This document shows, in pieces, positions 41,379 through 49,851 of a stretch of 64,000 nt of DNA. Position 1 is the stretch's first letter. Each line of letters starts with the position of its first letter. The position numbers were made by a program, and so were the translations under genes. The notes below the pieces were generated by a model. That model worked only from the letters and a program-made list of their open reading frames with translations. It ran no database searches and was not told the origin of the DNA. This DNA comes from Bacillus sp. BGMRC 2118 (GTDB taxonomy: Bacteria > Bacillota > Bacilli > Bacillales > SA4), in contig VTTJ01000011.1 in NCBI GenBank assembly GCA_008364785.1, forward strand, positions 114,786 through 178,785, written 5' to 3'.

Positions 41379-41930
41379 GTGGAGGAAGAACTAATAAGGA
41401 AAGCGCAGCAAGGAAATACAGCAGCTTTTCAACAACTAGTTGAACAATATTACCCTGTCGTTGAGCGGTTTGCCTATCAGTTAGGAAATCGCAGGGATGA
41501 AATAGATGATATTACACAAGAAGTATTCATTAGAGTCTATCGATTTTTAGATCAATTCTCAAAGGCTAAATTCTCAACATGGTTATATAAAATTACGCTA
41601 AATGTAACTCGAGACATGGCACGGAAAAAAGCACAAAACGAAAGAAAGCTATTTAAGATTCAATTAGAACGCGAAGTATACCCAGAAGTAGAAGCTTCTA
41701 TTTTGCAAAGTGAGGAAGACCGTATTTTACACATTAGCATCCAACGATTGAACGAGAAGTACAGTGTACCGATTATTCTCTATTATTTCCATGATAAGAA
41801 GTATGACGAAATTGCAGAGATCCTATCCATTAGCTTATCTTCAGTAAAAACGAGATTGCTAAGAGGAAAGTCGATGTTAAAACAAATCATGGAAGAGGAA
41901 GAACGAAAGGGGGGCAACGGAAATGGATAA
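41379..41930 (+). CDS. ECF RNA polymerase sigma factor
   Basis: The 183-residue protein has sigma region 2 (LVEQYYPVVERFAYQLGNRRDEIDDITQEVFIRVYRFLDQF and FSTWLYKITLNVTRD) and region 4 (LNEKYSVPIILYYFHDKKYDEIAEILSISLSSVKTRLLRGKSML). The GTG start has AAAGGGG nine bases upstream and sits properly behind the ECF promoter; a TTG further upstream would lie inside that promoter. Its end overlaps the following regulator by 8 bp. I cannot assign it to a named B. subtilis sigma. Confidence 0.9.
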   Translation: MEEELIRKAQQGNTAAFQQLVEQYYPVVERFAYQLGNRRDEIDDITQEVFIRVYRFLDQFSKAKFSTWLYKITLNVTRDMARKKAQNERKLFKIQLEREVYPEVEASILQSEEDRILHISIQRLNEKYSVPIILYYFHDKKYDEIAEILSISLSSVKTRLLRGKSMLKQIMEEEERKGGNGNG

Positions 41931-43176
41931 GCTAGAGCAACGATTAAGCCAATTGAAAAGCAGCTATGAGGAAATTCCAACTACAAGCAATCCAGCAAAA
42001 ATTATGGAGCAAATCAAGAAAACCGAGAAAAAGCGAAAGAAAAAATGGGTAGCCCAATTACCATACGTTGCAAGCTTTATCGGTGTACTTATAATCGGTT
42101 CACTGCTTGCTGTTCAATTGCTATCATCACAAGAAACAAATACAGGTGATGGAGTCGAAAAAAATCCAGAGGAAAAACCACCTGTTACATCTGAACAGAA
42201 GGAAACAGACGAGCAAAAGAAAGAAACTGAACAGAATGTAACGGAAGAGCAAATTGCGGAAAAGCATAAAATACTCGTTGCTTATTACGATGAGTTACTT
42301 TCTACTTCTTATGAGCATCCAATAGTACAAATTGAAGACGTAGAGAGTTTATCTTATATTAAAGAAGCAAAAGAATTAGTAGAGAACGTCGGATCCCCTC
42401 AATATAGAAATTATAAAGATGAACAAGACCTAGAACAGTCCTTTGAAGAGTATATGACATTTATAAAGAACCGTTTTGAAATGCCAAAAACAGACATCGA
42501 ACAGCTAAAAGAAAGTAAAAAGGATGATCTTTCCTCAGAAGTGATGGATATAATCCGAAAACAAGAGGAATTAAAGGTATACTTCCAAAACCAGTTAATT
42601 TCCTTTAGTAAATCGGGTGAATTAACAAAACTGAGTCAAGACTTTTTTGAACAACAAAATAAGCTGCTTTCTGTAAAAGGTATTGAGAACCATGAGTTGG
42701 AAGCTTTTGCTCAATACTTGAAGGATAATGGATTTACATTAATTGATCTAGAAGGTATGCATGAAGTTGAAATAGACTTTCAAGCCTTGTATGAAGCATC
42801 TGGAGCGAAGTTAAATGATTCTGTAATTGTATTTATCGATACAAAGAAGAATAGAATCGTAACAGATGGTCACCTCCAAGGGAACTGGAATACAGTTGCT
42901 GATAGAATTGCATTATTAGAATCTATAAGAAGCAATTTTGAGGGAAGTAGTAAAGTAGTCATCGATCAAGAGATCGCGTTTTACATGAATATTTATATTA
43001 ATGGAGCTGAATATCCTAGACCATATTTAGAGGATGGTACTCTTGACCCTGAATTAAAAGCAAGCTATATGAAGTTTTTAGAAGAAAGAGATTCAAACAC
43101 AGAATCTTATAAAAAGGTGGAAGAGCATTACAAGGCACTAGAAAAGAGGAATTTCCAAAAAAGTACGAATGAGTAA
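41923..43176 (+). CDS. Putative transmembrane anti-sigma factor with large extracellular domain
   Basis: The 417-residue protein has a short cytosolic N-terminus (about 45 residues, LKSSYEEIPTTSNPAKIMEQIKK), one transmembrane helix (VASFIGVLIIGSLLAVQLL) and a long extracytoplasmic part: first a Glu/Lys/Thr-rich linker, then a helical domain to the end. It overlaps the sigma gene and is translated from GGGGGG within it, the usual arrangement of sigma/anti-sigma pairs. A classical zinc anti-sigma HXXXCXXC motif is absent. Role inferred from context. Confidence 0.78.
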   Translation: MDKLEQRLSQLKSSYEEIPTTSNPAKIMEQIKKTEKKRKKKWVAQLPYVASFIGVLIIGSLLAVQLLSSQETNTGDGVEKNPEEKPPVTSEQKETDEQKKETEQNVTEEQIAEKHKILVAYYDELLSTSYEHPIVQIEDVESLSYIKEAKELVENVGSPQYRNYKDEQDLEQSFEEYMTFIKNRFEMPKTDIEQLKESKKDDLSSEVMDIIRKQEELKVYFQNQLISFSKSGELTKLSQDFFEQQNKLLSVKGIENHELEAFAQYLKDNGFTLIDLEGMHEVEIDFQALYEASGAKLNDSVIVFIDTKKNRIVTDGHLQGNWNTVADRIALLESIRSNFEGSSKVVIDQEIAFYMNIYINGAEYPRPYLEDGTLDPELKASYMKFLEERDSNTESYKKVEEHYKALEKRNFQKSTNE

Positions 43177-43200
43177 CTTAGGCGGCATAAGCCGTCTAAG
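43177..43200 (+). terminator. Hairpin after the anti-sigma gene
   Basis: CTTAGGCGGC and GCCGTCTAAG pair around ATAA. There is no clear T-tract, so termination efficiency is uncertain. Confidence 0.5.
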
Positions 43201-43399
43201 CTTGTACACAAAAGGTTACTCGATTATACAAGGTGCCAAATGAATGAAAAATAAAATGTGATTTTATGTTTCGGATATCATTTTGATTGCTCTCTTTGTA
43301 TAGAATTATGTTTTATTAGCATAATATTCCTCAATTATTGATCATCTTTTATTAAAAAATAAGAAGATATAAGAATAGAATGAATTTAAAACCGTTTGA
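43201..43399. other. AT-rich spacer
   Basis: I see no gene or clear regulatory element in this 200-bp part of the interval between the anti-sigma gene and yugI. Confidence 0.4.
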
Positions 43400-43519
43400 A
43401 GTGGAATGGCACTCGACTCCTGTGGGAGGCAGTGGGACAGGTGAGACTCATGCAGACGGAACGGCGAGGAGGCTCACCGCCACCCCGCGGAAAGCGAGTG
43501 TCATGGAGCGGAAATGACC
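43400..43519 (+). repeat. GC-rich structured repeat, copy B
   Basis: About 120 bp, distinctly richer in GC than its surroundings. TGGCACTCG near the start pairs with CGAGTGTCA near the end; CTCCTGTGGGAG forms a small hairpin; AGGTGAG pairs with GCTCACC. The core GCGAGGAGGCTCACCGCC and CCCGCGG is shared with copy A near 11.8 kb, and a shortened version is copy C near 55.9 kb. No coding frame. Confidence 0.7.
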
Positions 43520-43564
43520 TTGTCTTACAGAAAACTTCATAAAAGTAGAAGAGAGATTGCATTT

Positions 43565-43619
43565 AACTCGAAATAACCGAGGTTGTCTACCTTCTTGGAC
43601 GGTATAATCCGTCTTTTTT
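43565..43619 (+). terminator. Double hairpin with T-tract upstream of yugI
   Basis: AACTCGAAATAACCGAGGTT forms a small hairpin; the sequence continues TGTCTAC, and then GGACGG and CCGTCT pair around TATAAT and are followed by T6. The arrangement resembles the hairpin pair at 12071-12142. No gene ends here, so it may terminate an RNA starting in the GC-rich repeat. Confidence 0.55.
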
Positions 43620-43699
43620 GATTTACTAACAGTTCTATGATATAATTTTTTATTGCGTATATAAAGTGATAGAAAATAGAATATATAGGGGTGTTTTGG

Positions 43700-44089
43700 A
43701 TGTCAGAAAAAATCGAAGTAGGTAGTGTTTTAACAGGTAAGGTAACAGGTATTCAAGCATATGGTGCATTTGTTGCATTAAATGAAACGACTCAAGGTCT
43801 TGTTCATATTTCAGAAATCAAGCATGGTTTCGTAAAGGACGTAAGTGAGCATCTTTCTGTTGGTGATGAAGTGAAAGTAAAGGTTTTATCAATCAACGAA
43901 GAAGCAGGGAAAATCAGCTTATCAATTCGTGCAACTGAAAAGGCACCTGAAAAAGCTCCGCTTCAAAAGATTATGAACAAAAAGAATGAGAAGTCTGAAA
44001 CAGAAGTTCAAGGCTTCAACACATTAAAAGACAAACTTGAAGAGTGGATTGAGCAGTCAAGCGGACGTGAAAATTTATTAAAGAAATAA
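43700..44089 (+). CDS. yugI: S1-domain general stress protein YugI (GSP13)
   Basis: The 129-residue protein has an S1 RNA-binding domain (IEVGSVLTGKVTGIQAYGAFVALNETTQGLVHISEI, VKVKVLSIN, KISLSIRA) and a Lys-rich C-terminal extension. GSP13 binds ribosomes and belongs to the general stress proteins. AGGGGTG precedes the ATG; the longer frame has no support. Length equals B. subtilis YugI. Confidence 0.92.
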   Translation: MSEKIEVGSVLTGKVTGIQAYGAFVALNETTQGLVHISEIKHGFVKDVSEHLSVGDEVKVKVLSINEEAGKISLSIRATEKAPEKAPLQKIMNKKNEKSETEVQGFNTLKDKLEEWIEQSSGRENLLKK

Positions 44090-44096
44090 TGACTAA

Positions 44097-44126
44097 AAAA
44101 AGGTAGGGAGTGAATCCCTACCTTTT
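44097..44126. terminator. Bidirectional terminator yugI/yuzA
   Basis: AAAGGTAGGGA and TCCCTACCTTT pair around GTGAA, with A and T tracts. Confidence 0.9.
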
Positions 44127-44138
44127 TCTGTCTTTAAA

Positions 44139-44372
44139 TTAACGAGTTGCTCTTGGCTCTGCAGATGTTTCCATCTCTTTCCAAGGTTTGAATAATAGTC
44201 CTAAGTTGATTAAACCAGCAATCCCGACTAATCCGTAAATGATACGAGATAATGCTGAATCTTGTCCACCAAAGATCGCAGCAACAAGGTCAAATTGGAA
44301 GAATCCAATTAGTCCCCAGTTAATTGCACCGATTATTGTTAGAGCTAACGCAAGACGTTGAATTGTACTCAC
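44139..44372 (-). CDS. yuzA: YuzA, DUF378 membrane protein
   Basis: The 77-residue two-helix protein has LALALTIIGAINWGLIGFFQFDLVAAIFGG and IIYGLVGIAGLINL, the DUF378 signature (GAINWGLIGF). AAGGAGG precedes the ATG. Function unknown. Confidence 0.9.
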   Translation of the reverse strand: MSTIQRLALALTIIGAINWGLIGFFQFDLVAAIFGGQDSALSRIIYGLVGIAGLINLGLLFKPWKEMETSAEPRATR

Positions 44373-44530
44373 TACGTTTCCCTCCTTATTTTAAAGAATA
44401 ACTACAGTTTTTAGCATGAGTACAAATCAATAAAATTATGCATACTGCTAAAAGGAGTCGAGTTTCTTTACAATTACAGCACCTGTACGACATAATGAGT
44501 AATGACCAAATCATGAGGAGGTAATGAATC

Positions 44531-45694
44531 ATGGAACAGTTTACATTTTATAATCCAACCAAGCTAATATTCGGGAAAGATACGTTATCACATCTTCAAA
44601 CAGAAATACCTACATACGGTAAAAAGGTTTTAGTAGTATATGGTGGTGGCAGCATTAAAAAGAACGGCCTGTACGATAAAGTTATGACTCAATTGAAAGA
44701 AATGAATGCAGAGGTTTACGAGCTTGGTGGTGTTGAGCCGAATCCAAGACTCACAACTGCTAAAAAAGGTATAGACATTTGTAAGGCAGAGGGAATTGAG
44801 TTTTTATTAGCAGTTGGTGGAGGTAGTGTCATTGACTGTACAAAGTTAATTTCAGCCGGCAGTAAATATGACGGTGACGCATGGGACCTTGTGTTACGAA
44901 AAGCAGAGGTAACAGAGGCAACTCCATTTGGTACGGTGTTAACATTAGCAGCAACGGGTTCTGAGATGAACTCAGGTTCTGTTATTACAAACTGGGAAAC
45001 AAATGAAAAATATGGTTGGGGCAGTCCCTTAACATTCCCTAAATTCTCAATACTAGATCCTACTCATACATTTACTGTTCCAAAAGATCAAACAATATAT
45101 GGAATCGTAGACATGATGTCACATGTCTTTGAACAATATTTCCACAATGTAACGAACACTCCACTTCAAGATCGTCTATGTGAAGGGACGTTGCGCACTG
45201 TAATGGAAGTAGCACCAAAATTAGTCAATGATTTAGAAAACTATGAATACCGTGAGACGATTTTATATAGTGGAACCATTGCTCTAAATGGAATGCTACA
45301 AATGGGGTACCGCGGTGACTGGGCAACTCACAATATCGAGCATGCCGTTTCAGCCGTATATGATATCCCTCACGGAGGCGGTTTAGCAATCCTTTTCCCA
45401 AATTGGATGAAACATACGCTAGATACAAATGTTGCCCGCTTTAAGCAATTAGCACTTCGTGTTTTTGATGTAAATCCTGAAGGAAAGTCAGATCGTGAAG
45501 TTGCCCTAGAAGGAATTGAAAAGCTACGCAGCTTCTGGAACAGCATTGGAGCACCATCTCGTCTAGCTGATTACGAAATCGGTGATGATAAGCTTGAGCT
45601 TATGGCAGATAAAGCCATGGCACGAGGAGAATACGGTAACTTCCAAAAATTAAATAAAGAAGATACGTTAGCAATTTATCGTGCTTCACTATAA
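44531..45694 (+). CDS. yugJ: Iron-containing NADH-dependent butanol dehydrogenase YugJ
   Basis: The 387-residue group III alcohol dehydrogenase has the cofactor segment AVGGGSVIDCTK, TLAATGSEMNSGSVITN, and the metal-binding His residues in DMMSHVFEQYF and NIEHAVSAVYDIPHGGGLAI. It reduces aldehydes such as butyraldehyde with NAD(P)H. GAGGAGGTAAT precedes the ATG. Own terminator follows. Confidence 0.92.
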   Translation: MEQFTFYNPTKLIFGKDTLSHLQTEIPTYGKKVLVVYGGGSIKKNGLYDKVMTQLKEMNAEVYELGGVEPNPRLTTAKKGIDICKAEGIEFLLAVGGGSVIDCTKLISAGSKYDGDAWDLVLRKAEVTEATPFGTVLTLAATGSEMNSGSVITNWETNEKYGWGSPLTFPKFSILDPTHTFTVPKDQTIYGIVDMMSHVFEQYFHNVTNTPLQDRLCEGTLRTVMEVAPKLVNDLENYEYRETILYSGTIALNGMLQMGYRGDWATHNIEHAVSAVYDIPHGGGLAILFPNWMKHTLDTNVARFKQLALRVFDVNPEGKSDREVALEGIEKLRSFWNSIGAPSRLADYEIGDDKLELMADKAMARGEYGNFQKLNKEDTLAIYRASL

Positions 45695-45697
45695 AAG

Positions 45698-45729
45698 AAA
45701 TAGCACTTCAGCTTGAAGTGCTATTTTTT
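45698..45729 (+). terminator. yugJ terminator
   Basis: AATAGCACTTCA and TGAAGTGCTATT pair around GCT, followed by TTTT. Confidence 0.92.
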
Positions 45730-45739
45730 GTCTTACATA

Positions 45740-45840
45740 TAAATAGCGAAATTCACAGCAGAATCGCGAAATGAATGAAAAAATAGCGAAAATAAAATTA
45801 AAATCACATGATAAATCTGAAAAATAGCGAAAAACACCAA
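45740..45840. repeat. Intergenic array of TAGCGAAA units spaced about 20.5 bp
   Basis: GCGAAA cores start at 45746, 45766, 45786 and 45827; the gap between the last two equals two periods and holds a degenerate unit. The flanks read AAATAGCGAAA or ATCGCGAAA. The array lies between the yugJ terminator and the pgi gene and is non-coding. Confidence 0.7.
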
Positions 45841-45967
45841 CACGGAGTACTACGCATACAAAAGATTATAAAATGTATCCGTTTCCAAATCTCTAACCTT
45901 CTTGATTTGCTAAGATGAATTCGATAAAGTGAAAGAGGCAACACTGTAAATAGAGGAGGCTTATAAG

Positions 45968-47314
45968 ATGAGTCATATTAAATTTGATTATTCAAAGGCG
46001 TTATCATTTTTTGGAGAACATGAACTTACATACTTACGAGATGCAGTAAAAGTCGCACATCACTCTTTGCATGAGAAAACTGGTGCTGGTAATGACTATT
46101 TAGGGTGGATTGATCTTCCAACAGAATATGATCAAGAGGAATTTTCCCGTATTGTGAAAAGTGCGGAAAAAATTAAATCAGATTCAGATGTTTTACTTGT
46201 TGTTGGGATCGGTGGTTCATACCTTGGGGCACGTGCTGCTATTGAATTATTAAACCACTCTTTCTATAATGCATTATCAAAAGAACAGCGTAAAACTCCG
46301 CAAGTTATTTTCGTTGGAAATAACATCAGTTCTACATATCTAACAGATGTAATGGATCTATTAGAAGGGAAAGATTTCTCTGTTAATGTGATTTCAAAAT
46401 CTGGGACTACAACTGAGCCTGCGATAGCTTTCCGCATTTTCCGTAAACTTCTAGAAGAAAAGTATGGGAAAGAAGAAGCGAGAACGAGAATTTATGCGAC
46501 AACTGATAAGGAACGTGGTGCATTAAAAACGTTAGCAACAGAAGAAGGGTACGAATCATTTGTTATTGCAGATGATGTTGGTGGAAGATATTCTGTTCTA
46601 ACTGCAGTCGGTTTACTCCCAATTGCTGTGAGTGGAGCGAACATTGAGCAAATAATGAAGGGTGCTCTGGACGCGAGTGTTGAATTCGGAAAATCAGAGT
46701 TAGAAGAAAACCTTGCTTATCAATATGCTGCCGTTCGAAACGTTCTTTATAATAAAGGTAAAACAATTGAAATGTTAATTAACTATGAGCCGGGTCTTCA
46801 ATATTTTGCTGAGTGGTGGAAGCAGCTTTTCGGAGAAAGTGAAGGAAAAGATCAAAAAGGAATCTTCCCATCTTCTGCGAACTTCTCAACTGACCTACAT
46901 TCATTAGGGCAATATGTACAAGAAGGACGTCGTGATTTATTCGAAACGATCATTAGTGTTGAACATTCAAAGCATGAGCTTATTATTGAAGCTGAGGAAC
47001 AAGATTTAGATGGCTTAAATTATTTAGCAGGTAAATCTGTTGATTTTGTAAATAAGAAAGCATTCCAAGGAACAATGCTTGCACATACTGACGGAGGGGT
47101 TCCTAACTTAATCGTTGAGGTTCCTGGGTTAGATGAATATACATTCGGATACTTAGTCTATTTCTTTGAAAAGGCGTGTGCGATGAGTGGATACCTACTT
47201 GGTGTAAATCCATTTGATCAACCAGGTGTTGAAGCATACAAAGTGAATATGTTCGCTTTACTCGGTAAGCCAGGCTTTGAAGAGAAAAAAGCAGAATTAG
47301 AAAAAAGATTATAA
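45968..47314 (+). CDS. pgi: Glucose-6-phosphate isomerase
   Basis: Pgi interconverts glucose 6-phosphate and fructose 6-phosphate. The 448-residue cytosolic protein has GIGGSYLGARAA, the sugar-phosphate SKSGTTTEPA segment, the catalytic-region FSTDLHSLGQYVQEG, and the C-terminal signature GVNPFDQPGVEAYK. AGAGGAGG precedes the ATG. Length matches the family and the position matches yugL/pgi of B. subtilis. Confidence 0.97.
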   Translation: MSHIKFDYSKALSFFGEHELTYLRDAVKVAHHSLHEKTGAGNDYLGWIDLPTEYDQEEFSRIVKSAEKIKSDSDVLLVVGIGGSYLGARAAIELLNHSFYNALSKEQRKTPQVIFVGNNISSTYLTDVMDLLEGKDFSVNVISKSGTTTEPAIAFRIFRKLLEEKYGKEEARTRIYATTDKERGALKTLATEEGYESFVIADDVGGRYSVLTAVGLLPIAVSGANIEQIMKGALDASVEFGKSELEENLAYQYAAVRNVLYNKGKTIEMLINYEPGLQYFAEWWKQLFGESEGKDQKGIFPSSANFSTDLHSLGQYVQEGRRDLFETIISVEHSKHELIIEAEEQDLDGLNYLAGKSVDFVNKKAFQGTMLAHTDGGVPNLIVEVPGLDEYTFGYLVYFFEKACAMSGYLLGVNPFDQPGVEAYKVNMFALLGKPGFEEKKAELEKRL

Positions 47315-47315
47315 A

Positions 47316-47350
47316 AAATGAAGTGAGGTTTTTCCTCACTTCATTTTTTT
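47316..47350 (+). terminator. pgi terminator
   Basis: AATGAAGTGAGG and CCTCACTTCATT pair around TTTTT, followed by T5. Confidence 0.92.
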
Positions 47351-47423
47351 AGGCAACTACTTCATCAATAATTCCTATCTGATTGGATATCCTAAGGGGT
47401 AGATAAAAAAAGGAGCTGATTAT

Positions 47424-47828
47424 ATGATTGAAATTCCTTCACAGCTTGAAGGTCAATCCTTTAACTTATATAGATTAGAATCGTCGTTAAAGCCTATTGG
47501 ATATGTGATCGGTGGAAACTGGGATTATGATCATGGTTATTTTGATTATAAAATTGATGATGAAGTAGGGTATCAATTTTTACGAGTTCCCTTTACTGCA
47601 GTTGATGGTCAATTAGATTCTCAAAATACAACTGTACAGCTTGGGCGTCCATTTCTACTTTCTCATAAGTATCAAATTGGTTTAGATGATCATGTAAGGG
47701 GAATAGATCCGGGAACATTCAACCAATTTTCTGAGCCACAAGACCCAGATGCAACATTTCCTACAAAATACATTGACCTTGGTAAATCACTTGTAAAAGA
47801 ACTCGAGGATTTACTTGAACAAGATTAA
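47424..47828 (+). CDS. yugN: YugN family protein
   Basis: The 134-residue protein IPSQLEGQSFNLYRLESSLK with VIGGNWDYDHGYFDYKID and LGRPFLLSHKYQIGLDDHV is typical of YugN. It is soluble and mostly beta. The role is unknown. AAAAGGAGCTG precedes the ATG. Its stop overlaps the stop of the convergent yugO by 4 bp with no terminator between. Confidence 0.88.
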   Translation: MIEIPSQLEGQSFNLYRLESSLKPIGYVIGGNWDYDHGYFDYKIDDEVGYQFLRVPFTAVDGQLDSQNTTVQLGRPFLLSHKYQIGLDDHVRGIDPGTFNQFSEPQDPDATFPTKYIDLGKSLVKELEDLLEQD

Positions 47829-48820
47829 TGACGAATAATTAACAATTCATCTGTTTGTAAGATGGAAAGAGAGGGGGTTGGATTGATATAAGATTCATCC
47901 CTTCTCTTAATACCGATTAATAAGATGCCCTTTTTAATTAGCTGCCTAATACATTGCTCATAAGACAACCCATTCATTTCCTCGGGAACTGCAATGTACT
48001 CAATTCTATTTCCTGATAGATTATCTAACATCATGAGCAATGCATCACTCATACCATGAGATAGAATACTGTTTGCCATCACATAGCTGGTCAATTTATT
48101 TGTTTGAATAATTTCATCTGCACCGGCTCGTTTTGCATTAATAATTTGGTTTTTTGTTAAAATCTCCACGATGGAATAAATAGAAGGATTCATTCCCTTT
48201 GCTGTAACGAGAGTTAAAATGGTTGCCATATCAGCATGAGATTCATTTTTTTCTTGATCCGCAGAGATAATCAGTATATCGGCAAACGCAATATTGGCCC
48301 GTTTTAATGTTTCATCATTAGTGGGATCTCCTTTTATAAATGTAATATTCCGATCTGAAAGAGGGCTCTCTTTTAATGTTTCGTCAACTAAGACAATTTT
48401 AAGTTTATCGTTCGCTCCATTAAGTTGAACAAGAGTTTCCCTCACTCTTTCATTCCATCCAATTAAAATGACATGATTTTCCCCTTTGAATGTTGACTTT
48501 CCCTCAACAAATGAATTCTCAAGTGATATGGTTGCTGCCGATAGTGTGACAAAATAAAAGGTCATGAACGCTGTACCAACTAAAATGAGTAGCATACCAA
48601 CTACACGACCTAATTCACTAGTTGGTGAATAGTCACCATACCCAACCGTTGAGATCGTAACAATCGCCCACCACATACCTTCAAATATTGTTGGAAACGT
48701 TCCAGGTTCAACAAAGTGAATAACCGTTCCAAAGAGAATGATAGATAGCAGTGCTAATAAAATAAGCCGAATGACAAGAGGCAGTCGTAAATAAGAAAAT
48801 AAAATAGATCGAACACTCAT
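47825..48820 (-). CDS. yugO: Potassium channel YugO
   Basis: The 331-residue protein has two transmembrane helices enclosing the K+ selectivity filter TVGYGD (residues 58-63) and, from about residue 110, a RCK/TrkA-N regulatory domain (HVILIGWNERVRETL) followed by a TrkA-C-like part. B. subtilis YugO mediates K+ efflux in electrical signalling of biofilms. AAGGGTAGAG precedes the ATG. It follows a small gene by 15 bp, likely one operon. Confidence 0.93.
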   Translation of the reverse strand: MSVRSILFSYLRLPLVIRLILLALLSIILFGTVIHFVEPGTFPTIFEGMWWAIVTISTVGYGDYSPTSELGRVVGMLLILVGTAFMTFYFVTLSAATISLENSFVEGKSTFKGENHVILIGWNERVRETLVQLNGANDKLKIVLVDETLKESPLSDRNITFIKGDPTNDETLKRANIAFADILIISADQEKNESHADMATILTLVTAKGMNPSIYSIVEILTKNQIINAKRAGADEIIQTNKLTSYVMANSILSHGMSDALLMMLDNLSGNRIEYIAVPEEMNGLSYEQCIRQLIKKGILLIGIKRRDESYINPTPSLSILQTDELLIIRH

Positions 48821-48835
48821 AAACGAACTCTACCC

Positions 48836-49105
48836 TTAGTCCTCTTCATTTTCAGAGTTATCCTTTTGATTCAATGGAATAAGTGACAGAATTTCCTTCA
48901 CAATTTTATTCATTCTTGAATCTATTTCCTCACTGCCATAAACGTGTTTGGCCTTCTCAATAATCGTTGTTGCCTCATCATCAAATTCAATTAATGGCTT
49001 GTCTTCTTCGGCTTCATTGTACAGCTGGATAAAAGTATCCAACCCCTCATTTAACTTATCTATCGCATCACTTAATGTTTGTTTTTCTTGTGTATCTAAT
49101 TTCAT
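48836..49105 (-). CDS. Small acidic helical protein upstream of yugO (89 aa)
   Basis: The hydrophilic, Glu/Asp-rich protein MKLDTQEKQTLSDAIDKLNE and onward has no membrane segment and is probably all-helical. GAGGTGAAACAG precedes the chosen ATG; two ATGs further upstream in frame lack such a site. Being directly upstream of yugO in the same transcript, it might modulate the channel, which is only an inference. Confidence 0.65.
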   Translation of the reverse strand: MKLDTQEKQTLSDAIDKLNEGLDTFIQLYNEAEEDKPLIEFDDEATTIIEKAKHVYGSEEIDSRMNKIVKEILSLIPLNQKDNSENEED

Positions 49106-49227
49106 CTGTTTCACCTCTTCCATTATTGTTGCCATATATTGATAACTCCATAACTTTAAAGAGGTGTAATGAATGAATTTCTATGTATTGAATCATACTA
49201 TCTTTAGCCCGCAAAGGAGGTTATTGC

Positions 49228-49389
49228 ATGAAAAGATTTCTTATGCTCGTTTTAGCTCTAGGTTTAGTGATGACCGGCTGTTCAAATGCCTCAGACTCAG
49301 ACAATCCTGATGCAAATGAAACGGTAGGAAATGATACGAGTGGTAGTGGTGGAGATAGCGATGGATCGTCTTCCGTAGGCTCTTCTTGA
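49228..49389 (+). CDS. Small lipoprotein (53 aa)
   Basis: MKRFLMLVLALGLVMTGC is a complete lipoprotein signal with lipobox MTGC, followed by a 35-residue Ser/Asp/Gly/Asn tail with no hydrophobic residue clusters. AAAGGAGG precedes the ATG. No family recognised. Confidence 0.75.
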   Translation: MKRFLMLVLALGLVMTGCSNASDSDNPDANETVGNDTSGSGGDSDGSSSVGSS

Positions 49390-49468
49390 TTAAAGTTTCT
49401 TATCGTTACATAGCAAACAGTCTTGTTAAAAATAATGATTTGAAAAAAAGTATGTTGGAGTGAAGATA

Positions 49469-49660
49469 ATGGATATGAATCGTGTGAAGCAAATTGTTTC
49501 GTCTCCGGGTGAGATTATAGTAAGTTATCACGGAGTGCCAATCTGGATTAAAAGTTATGATGAAAATGCAAACACAGCCCGTGTTTATTCTCGATCGAAG
49601 CCTGAAGAGGAAATCGATGTTTCAATCGGAGAATTGACAGAAGAATTAACAGAATTATAA
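49469..49660 (+). CDS. sspH: H-type small acid-soluble spore protein
   Basis: The 63-residue protein MNRVKQIVSSPGEIIVSYHG with VPIWIKSYDENANTARVYS fits the SspH family pattern (RA.E....S...V.Y.G.PVWI......TA). SspH-type SASPs are minor spore-core proteins made in the forespore under sigma-G. TTGGAG lies 8 bases before the ATG of MDMNRV; the second Met is also possible. Confidence 0.85.
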   Translation: MDMNRVKQIVSSPGEIIVSYHGVPIWIKSYDENANTARVYSRSKPEEEIDVSIGELTEELTEL

Positions 49661-49668
49661 AGTCAACG

Positions 49669-49698
49669 AAGCATGGACAAACAGTCTATGCTTATTTA
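49669..49698 (+). terminator. Probable sspH terminator
   Basis: AAGCATGGAC and GTCTATGCTT pair with one wobble around AAACA, followed by ATTTATTT. Confidence 0.6.
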
Positions 49699-49851
49699 TT
49701 TGCCATAACTATCCATTGTATTATTTGCCAAGCTTTATTATCATAAAATCTATACATTATATATAAAAACTTGACCTGTGTTTAGTGATTTAGATACTTA
49801 ACAGGTCCATCAACAAGTACCATTAGAGCTTCATATAAGGTGGGGAGATAC

